NCBI GenBank assembly: GCA_017883355.1
Contig: JADGNS010000064.1
Location: forward strand, 1-11,049
Direction: 5' to 3'
Source: Candidatus Solibacter sp.
GTDB lineage: Bacteria > Acidobacteriota > Terriglobia > Bryobacterales > Bryobacteraceae
Length of the DNA stretch: 11,049 bases
The translations under genes were made by a program, and so were the position numbers. The notes beneath the pieces are model-generated. The model searched no databases and was not told the DNA's origin. It saw only the letters and a program-made list of their open reading frames with translations. Positions 7,079 through 11,049 of the stretch are shown piece after piece (within the stretch, counting starts at the first letter, position 1; every line of letters starts with the position of its first letter).

Positions 7079-9423
7079 GGCGTCAACAAAGCCTCCTCTT
7101 CCAGATTCGCCGCCCGTTTGGCGCCGAGAGCGCGCAGCACGTCTTCCGGCCGGATGGGCAGTTTGCGGATACGCACGCCGACGGCGTGGAAGATGGCGTT
7201 GGCGATGGCCGGGGCCGGACCGTTGATGGGCACCTCGGAGATGGATTTTGCGCCATACGGCCCGAGCGGCTCGTCGGTCTCCACCAATATGGTGGTGAGC
7301 TTCGGCATGTCTTCGGCTGCGAACATTTTGTAGTCCAGGAAATTCGCATTCACGGGGCGGCCGGCGGCATCGAGCACGAGTTCCTCGGTGAGCGCGTAGC
7401 CCAACCCCTGCGCCACGGCGCCTTCGACCTGGCCTTCCGCCTGCATGGGGTTGATGGCCGTGCCGGGATCTACCGCCGTGGCCAGGTGCACGACGCGCAC
7501 CTGTCCGGTTTCGGTGTCCACTTCCACTTCGGCGAACGTGGCGCAGAAGGGCGGCGGGCTATCCGTATTGAAATGCGAAGCGCCATCCATGATCTGGAGT
7601 TTCTCCTTGTACATGGCCTGCATGGCGAGATCGGTCATGCTGACGGCTTTGCGGCAGACGCAGGTGGTGAAGACCTCGTTATTGCCGCAGTCCAGTTTGT
7701 CCACCGGCGCGTCCAGCATCTTCGAGGCGAGATCCAGAACCTGGGCGCGGACCTTGCCGGCCGCCTTCTTGACGGCTCCGCCGGAGATGATGGTGGTGCT
7801 ACTGGCGTAGGCCCCCACGTCGAAGGGCGTGATATCGGTATCGCCCGAGGTGATGATGATTTTGTCCAGGGTGACGCCGAGGGTTTCCGCCGCGATTTGA
7901 GCCAGCACGGTGTCGGCGCCCCCGCCCACGTCCGACGCGCCCACCTGAAGATAGAACGAGCCGTCTTCGTTCATCTTGAGGAACGCCGATGCCCAGTCGA
8001 CACCCGCGATGCCAGAGCCCTGCATGGTACACGCCATGCCGACGCCGCGCCGCAGATGGCTGTGCCCGTTGGGCAGCGATTTGCGCTTTTGCGCCCAGCC
8101 GATGGCCCGCGCCGCGCGCTCCATGCATTGCGGCAGGCCGCAACTGCGCACCAGGCGCGGCAATCCCTCTTTGCCCTCGCCCAGTTGGGCGGAAAGGTGA
8201 TCGGTATCGCCCAGGCGGATGACGTTCTTGCGGTGGAACTCCAGCGGGTCCATGCCGAGCTCGCAGGCGATCTCGTCCACCAGCGTCTCCTGCGCGAAGA
8301 AGCCCTGCGGGCATCCGTAGCCGCGGAATGCGCCGGCCACGGGATTGTTGGTGTACACCACGTGGCATTCGAAGCGCATGTTCGGCGCGCGGTAGAGCGG
8401 TAGCACTTTGCTACCGGTGTTGCCCTGCACGGTGGTGGAATGGCTGCCGTACGCGCCCGTGGTGGCGAGCACGGTGAGCTGGCTCGCCAGCACGATGCCA
8501 TCGCGGGTGACCCCCATCTTCATGCGGAGCCTCTGCGGATGGCGGCTGCGCGCCATGTAGAACTCTTCCTCGCGCGTGAACTCGATCTTCACGGGACGCC
8601 GCGTGGCCAGCGTCAGCGCGCCGCAAATGTCCTCCAGCAGCATCTCCTGCTTGCCGCCAAAGCCGCCGCCGATGCGCGGCTTGATGACGTGCACGCGGCT
8701 CACGGGAATCTGCAGAATCATCGCCACCTGGCGGCGCGAGTGATACGGCACCTGCGTGCTGGTGCGGATCACCAGGCGGCCATCCGTATCCAGCCAACTG
8801 ATGGTGATGTGCGGCTCAATGGGGCAGTGCTGCTGGCGCTGCGTGCGGAATTCGCGCTCGACGATGTAATCGGAATCGGCGAACCCTTGCTCCACGTTGC
8901 CGATCTCGCGCAGGATGTAGCCCGCGATGTTGTGCTCGCGGTCGTAGATTTTGGTGGAGTCCGGTTCGTCGTGGATGACCGCGGCGCCGGGCGCCATGGC
9001 CTGCTCCATATCCAGCACGGCGGGCAGAATCTCGTAGTCCACTTCGATCAGCGCGAGGGCGCGTTCGGCGATGGCGCGGCTCTCGGCGGCAACCGCGGCT
9101 ACGCGATCGCCCACGAAGCGCACCTTGGAATCCAGCAGGTAGGTGTCGTAAGGCGAAGGTTCGGGCCACGCCTGGCCGGCGGTGGTATGCGGGACACGCG
9201 GCACGTCCTTGTAGGTGAGGACCGCATGTACGCCGGCCAGCGCTTTGGCCTTGCGGGTGTCGATCCGGCGGATGCGCGCATGGGCGTGCGGGCTGGGCAG
9301 GATCTTGCCGTAGAGCATGCCCGGAATCTGCACATCGTCGGTGAACGCCGCGCCGCCGGTGACCAGTTTCACGCCGTCCACCTTGCGGACATTGCGGCCC
9401 ACTACGAGGCGGTCGCGGCTCAT
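7075..9423 (-). CDS. xdhA: Xanthine dehydrogenase, molybdopterin-binding subunit
   Basis: A 782-residue large subunit of the xanthine oxidase/CO dehydrogenase family, near the 752 residues of E. coli XdhA. It holds the a/b hammerhead domain (about 20-130) and then the molybdenum cofactor domains. Key motifs are GGGFGGKQE (252-260), AFRGYG with Arg367 (matching the purine-contacting arginine of xanthine dehydrogenases), GAYASSTT and the C-terminal GAKSISEVP with Glu730 as the catalytic base. KQ rather than KE after GGGFGG resembles E. coli XdhA as I recall it. It hydroxylates hypoxanthine and xanthine to urate, passing electrons to the 2Fe-2S and FAD subunits. The ATG at 9423 overlaps the xdhC stop as ATGA and has GAGGTG 5 bases ahead. 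Whether the enzyme needs labile selenium, as in some members of this gene neighbourhood, cannot be told; no selD or yqeB-type gene is in the window. Nicotinate or other purine hydroxylase activity is a possible alternative. Confidence 0.92.
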   Translation of the reverse strand: MSRDRLVVGRNVRKVDGVKLVTGGAAFTDDVQIPGMLYGKILPSPHAHARIRRIDTRKAKALAGVHAVLTYKDVPRVPHTTAGQAWPEPSPYDTYLLDSKVRFVGDRVAAVAAESRAIAERALALIEVDYEILPAVLDMEQAMAPGAAVIHDEPDSTKIYDREHNIAGYILREIGNVEQGFADSDYIVEREFRTQRQQHCPIEPHITISWLDTDGRLVIRTSTQVPYHSRRQVAMILQIPVSRVHVIKPRIGGGFGGKQEMLLEDICGALTLATRRPVKIEFTREEEFYMARSRHPQRLRMKMGVTRDGIVLASQLTVLATTGAYGSHSTTVQGNTGSKVLPLYRAPNMRFECHVVYTNNPVAGAFRGYGCPQGFFAQETLVDEIACELGMDPLEFHRKNVIRLGDTDHLSAQLGEGKEGLPRLVRSCGLPQCMERAARAIGWAQKRKSLPNGHSHLRRGVGMACTMQGSGIAGVDWASAFLKMNEDGSFYLQVGASDVGGGADTVLAQIAAETLGVTLDKIIITSGDTDITPFDVGAYASSTTIISGGAVKKAAGKVRAQVLDLASKMLDAPVDKLDCGNNEVFTTCVCRKAVSMTDLAMQAMYKEKLQIMDGASHFNTDSPPPFCATFAEVEVDTETGQVRVVHLATAVDPGTAINPMQAEGQVEGAVAQGLGYALTEELVLDAAGRPVNANFLDYKMFAAEDMPKLTTILVETDEPLGPYGAKSISEVPINGPAPAIANAIFHAVGVRIRKLPIRPEDVLRALGAKRAANLEEEALLTP

Positions 9424-9929
9424 CGTGACACCTCTGTTAGCGGCTTCACGCGTCTCGCTCTATTCTTTCGTTTGGATGCGGCGGCCAGCACCGCTTCCAC
9501 CGGTTTCAGGTACCCGGTACAGCGGCAGAGGTGGCCGGCCAGGGCCTCGCGCACCTCGTCCTCCGTCGGGTCAGGACGGCGATCCAGCAACGCTTTGGCG
9601 CTGATCACCATGCCAGGGGTGCAGAAGCCGCACTGCACCGCGCCATGGTCCAGGAAGGCTTCCTGCACGGGGTCGAGTTTGCCGTCGATGGCCACGCCTT
9701 CGATGGTCAGGACGTGGCGCCCTTCGGCCTGGGCGGCGAACATGAGGCAGGAATTAATGGGCTTGCCGTCCACGAGGACCGCGCACGCGCCGCATTCGCC
9801 CTTCTCGCAGCCGCGCTTCACGCCGAAATAGCCTTGCCGGCGCAGCACGTCGAGCAGCAGTTCGCCGGGAGCGATGCTCCAGTTCAGCGATTGACCGTTG
9901 ACGGTAAGATGCAGTTCCATGGTTTTCAT
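9420..9929 (-). CDS. xdhC: Xanthine dehydrogenase, 2Fe-2S subunit
   Basis: A 169-residue small subunit with both [2Fe-2S] centres of the family. The plant-ferredoxin-type N-terminal cluster is Cys41, Cys46, Cys49 and Cys61 (GCEKGECGAC and NSC); the helical C-terminal cluster is Cys100, Cys103, Cys135 and Cys137 (QCGFCTPGM and CRCTGY). It relays electrons from the molybdenum site in XdhA to FAD in XdhB. The ATG at 9929 is chosen because it overlaps the xdhB stop as ATGA and gives MKTMELHLTVNG, the usual start of this family; the frame is open to 9989, but the extra 20 residues look unlike the family and sit in xdhB. The Shine-Dalgarno sequence is weak (GGGG 8 bases ahead), fitting translational coupling. 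The last 18 residues are basic (SKRKNRARR) and may be a tail beyond the core fold. Confidence 0.94.
   Translation of the reverse strand: MKTMELHLTVNGQSLNWSIAPGELLLDVLRRQGYFGVKRGCEKGECGACAVLVDGKPINSCLMFAAQAEGRHVLTIEGVAIDGKLDPVQEAFLDHGAVQCGFCTPGMVISAKALLDRRPDPTEDEVREALAGHLCRCTGYLKPVEAVLAAASKRKNRARRVKPLTEVSR
9429..9434 (-). promoter_or_regulatory. Ribosome binding site of xdhA
   Basis: GAGGTG on the minus strand, 5 bases ahead of the ATG at 9423 and inside the last codons of xdhC. It supports the overlapping ATGA start. Confidence 0.65.
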
Positions 9930-10795
9930 AGCGAACACCCCGCGGGAGCCGAACATTCTTCCAGTGCCCGTCTGGTGAGTACCGAACAAATCTCGCGGCG
10001 ATATTCCGCCGACGCGCGAGCGTCCGAAATCGGACTAACTTCGCGCGCCACTTCCGCGCCGATCTCCGCCAGCAGGGCTTGATCCAGAATGCGTCCCGTC
10101 ATGCGTTGCTCCGCGCCCGGGGCGCGCATGGGAGCGGGCGCAACCGACCCAAGTGCGATCCGCACCCACTTCACGCGGCCCCTGGAATCCAGGTGCAGTC
10201 CCGCCGACACGTTGACCAGCGAGATATCTACCGCGGTGCGGCCCAACTTCTGGAAAGACCAGCGGCAGCCTTTGCCGCGCGGCGGATCGGGGATGACAAT
10301 CTCCACCACGAGCGACCTGGCGTACCGGTTGGAGCGCGCGTTCCCCAGGTACTCGGCCAGCGGCAATCTGCGCCGACCCTTGGCATCGGCCATCACCACG
10401 GCGGCGTCCAGCACCAGCAGCGGGGTGGCCATATCGGCGGCGGGCGACCCGTTCGCCATGTTGCCGCCCAGCGTCGCCAGATTGCGAATCGGCATGCTCC
10501 CGCAGGAGTGGGCGGCCTTGCACAGGAGTCCTCCGGCGAGAGACTGGATCTGGGGAGAGGCTTCGAGCTCGGCCATGGTAGTGGTGGCCCCGATCACCGA
10601 TGCCGTGCCTCTGCGGCGGATGTAACTCAAGCCGGCGTGGGTGATATCGATCAGGAACCTGACCGAGTCATCGCCGTCAACCACGACGTCCGTACCGCCA
10701 GCTACTACTCGGGCCTGACCCTTGCCGCTTTGGAGCAATCGAAGTGCTTCGCGGACATTGGCGGGCCGATAGAACGCTTCGACCTTATCGAACAT
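9926..10795 (-). CDS. xdhB: Xanthine dehydrogenase, FAD-binding subunit
   Basis: A 289-residue medium subunit (CoxM/XdhB family), matching the roughly 290 residues of E. coli XdhB. FAD-binding signatures are VVAGGTDV (30-37) and IRNLATLGGN (103-112), the latter followed by GSPAADMATPLL. The C-terminal CO dehydrogenase flavoprotein domain ends in SDARASAEYRREI, the family's usual closing motif. It passes electrons from XdhC to NAD+ or another acceptor. It is the first gene of the operon, and the subunit order B-C-A differs from A-B-C in E. coli. The start MFDKVEAFYRPA fits the family. No good Shine-Dalgarno sequence precedes it; AGAGG lies 24 bases upstream, too far to act normally. A GC-rich hairpin ends 9 bases before the ATG, so initiation may be inefficient or controlled. 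Confidence 0.93.
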   Translation of the reverse strand: MFDKVEAFYRPANVREALRLLQSGKGQARVVAGGTDVVVDGDDSVRFLIDITHAGLSYIRRRGTASVIGATTTMAELEASPQIQSLAGGLLCKAAHSCGSMPIRNLATLGGNMANGSPAADMATPLLVLDAAVVMADAKGRRRLPLAEYLGNARSNRYARSLVVEIVIPDPPRGKGCRWSFQKLGRTAVDISLVNVSAGLHLDSRGRVKWVRIALGSVAPAPMRAPGAEQRMTGRILDQALLAEIGAEVAREVSPISDARASAEYRREICSVLTRRALEECSAPAGCSL

Positions 10796-10804
10796 AATTT
10801 GCGA

Positions 10805-10848
10805 GGCCGCGATCGGCCACCTCTATTGACCCGCGGTGCGCTGCACCG
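10805..10848 (-). promoter_or_regulatory. Structured 5' leader of the operon: two short hairpins
   Basis: On the transcript strand the predicted leader contains CGGTGC-AGC-GCACCG (10834-10848, perfect 6-bp stem with a 3-base loop) and GGCCG-ATCG-CGGCC (10805-10818, perfect 5-bp stem with a 4-base loop). The second ends 9 bases before the xdhB ATG. Neither is followed by a T-run, so they are not simple terminators. Regulatory use is inference. Confidence 0.4.
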
Positions 10849-10860
10849 TCGGCTGACCAA

Positions 10861-10889
10861 AATATAACAGGGTTACAGACCCGTTACAA
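10861..10889 (-). promoter_or_regulatory. Sigma70-like promoter of the purine operon
   Basis: Minus strand: -35 TTGTAA (10884-10889), a 17-bp spacer, then -10 TATATT (10861-10866). TTGTAA matches TTGACA at four of six positions and TATATT matches TATAAT at five of six; the spacing is ideal. The predicted transcription start is near 10854, giving a leader of about 60 bases before xdhB. This is the only convincing promoter I found ahead of the nine-gene operon. Confidence 0.6.
10872..10888 (-). promoter_or_regulatory. Direct repeat TGTAAC x2 in the promoter, possible operator
   Basis: TGTAAC occurs twice on the minus strand (10883-10888 and 10872-10877), 11 bp apart, about one helical turn, so both copies face the same side of the DNA. 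The first lies within the -35 element and the second within the spacer. A weak dyad (GGGT-CTGTA-ACCC) overlaps them. This layout suits a repressor or activator site, but no known regulator motif is recognised. Confidence 0.35.
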
Positions 10890-10987
10890 CGATGCGGGCG
10901 TGCGAGTGAGACAGGGAGAAGGGGAGACGAAGACAAGGTATATCGGCCAGGATCCGGTCACAGAGCTTCGATGGTAGGATCGTTGAT

Positions 10988-11049
10988 ATGGAACTGGCAA
11001 TTCGAATTCAAGTCGAGGAATTGCCGGAAGGCCTATTCCTTGCGACCTC
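10988..11049 (+). CDS. Start of a probable HicB-like antitoxin / small HicB-fold protein (partial)
   Basis: Only the first 20 codons are in the window, transcribed away from the purine operon. The peptide begins MELAIRIQVEELPEGLFLAT, resembling the first beta strands of HicB-family proteins (a short charged strand, then 'EGxFLATSxDLPG'). AGGA stands 8 bases ahead of the ATG. HicB-fold proteins often serve as antitoxins of HicA mRNA-interferase toxins, but orphans are common and the toxin partner would be outside the window. With so little sequence this is a tentative family call, based on recognition only. Confidence 0.5.
   Translation, partial: MELAIRIQVEELPEGLFLAT

Noticed and set aside
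3850..9831. Long plus-strand open frames (3850-5793, 5741-7333, 7069-8403, 8440-9831) opposite ygfK, ygeY and xdhA
   Set aside because: They mirror the codons of well-recognised minus-strand genes in GC-rich DNA, where stops are rare in antisense frames. Their translations are rich in Ala, Gly, Arg, Val and His with no family motif.
3811..9929. TGA codons at gene ends as possible selenocysteine read-through sites, given the selenium-linked family names
   Set aside because: Each TGA is the normal end of a full-length protein and overlaps the next start codon. The selenium in these molybdenum hydroxylases is a labile cofactor ligand, not selenocysteine.
10834..10848. The CGGTGC/GCACCG hairpin as a transcription terminator
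   Set aside because: No T-run follows on either strand, and the stem is only 6 bp.

Overview
The window is GC-rich (roughly 60% by eye) bacterial DNA. It holds a tightly packed nine-gene operon on the minus strand, read from about 10,850 down past position 1, and the first 20 codons of a divergent gene at the right edge. The host is uncertain. High GC, GC-biased third codon positions and a dispersed-type GAGACGCG repeat inside a gene suggest a soil or sediment bacterium, perhaps an acidobacterium, but no taxonomic marker gene is present.

Right end (10796-11049): an intergenic region of about 190 bp separates the operon from a plus-strand gene start that looks like a HicB-type antitoxin. It carries a good sigma70-like promoter facing the operon (TTGTAA, 17-bp gap, TATATT). 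Two direct copies of TGTAAC, 11 bp apart, lie over the -35 side. The predicted leader of about 60 nt holds two short GC hairpins and no clear Shine-Dalgarno sequence.

Operon, 5' to 3' on the minus strand: the three xanthine dehydrogenase subunits (xdhB FAD, xdhC 2Fe-2S, xdhA molybdopterin); ygeY (M20 hydrolase); a short ygfK (flavin/Fe-S protein); ygeW (knotted carbamoyltransferase); a carbamate kinase (arcC/yqeA type); ssnA (amidohydrolase); and the 5' half of a fold-type II PLP enzyme cut by the left edge. Six of the eight junctions overlap by 4 or 8 bases (ATGA, GTGA or ATGGCTGA). The other two are 8 and 16 bases, so translation is probably coupled throughout.

The gene set matches the ygeW-ygeY-ygfK-ssnA-xdh group of Escherichia coli and anaerobic gut bacteria, once linked to 'selenium-dependent molybdenum hydroxylases' and more recently to oxygen-independent purine/urate breakdown. 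Inferred logic: xanthine dehydrogenase oxidises hypoxanthine/xanthine; YgfK, SsnA and YgeY process and open the rings; YgeW transfers or phosphorolyses a carbamoyl group; carbamate kinase makes ATP from carbamoyl phosphate; the PLP enzyme handles the remaining amino-acid-like carbon skeleton.

Main departures from E. coli: YgfK lacks the central GltD-like FAD/NAD(P)H reductase domain; ygfK contains an in-frame repeat-derived insert; no hyuA-like hydantoinase is seen; and an unfamiliar PLP enzyme stands where diaminopropionate ammonia-lyase (YgeX) might be expected. Comparisons with E. coli proteins are from memory and were not aligned by software.
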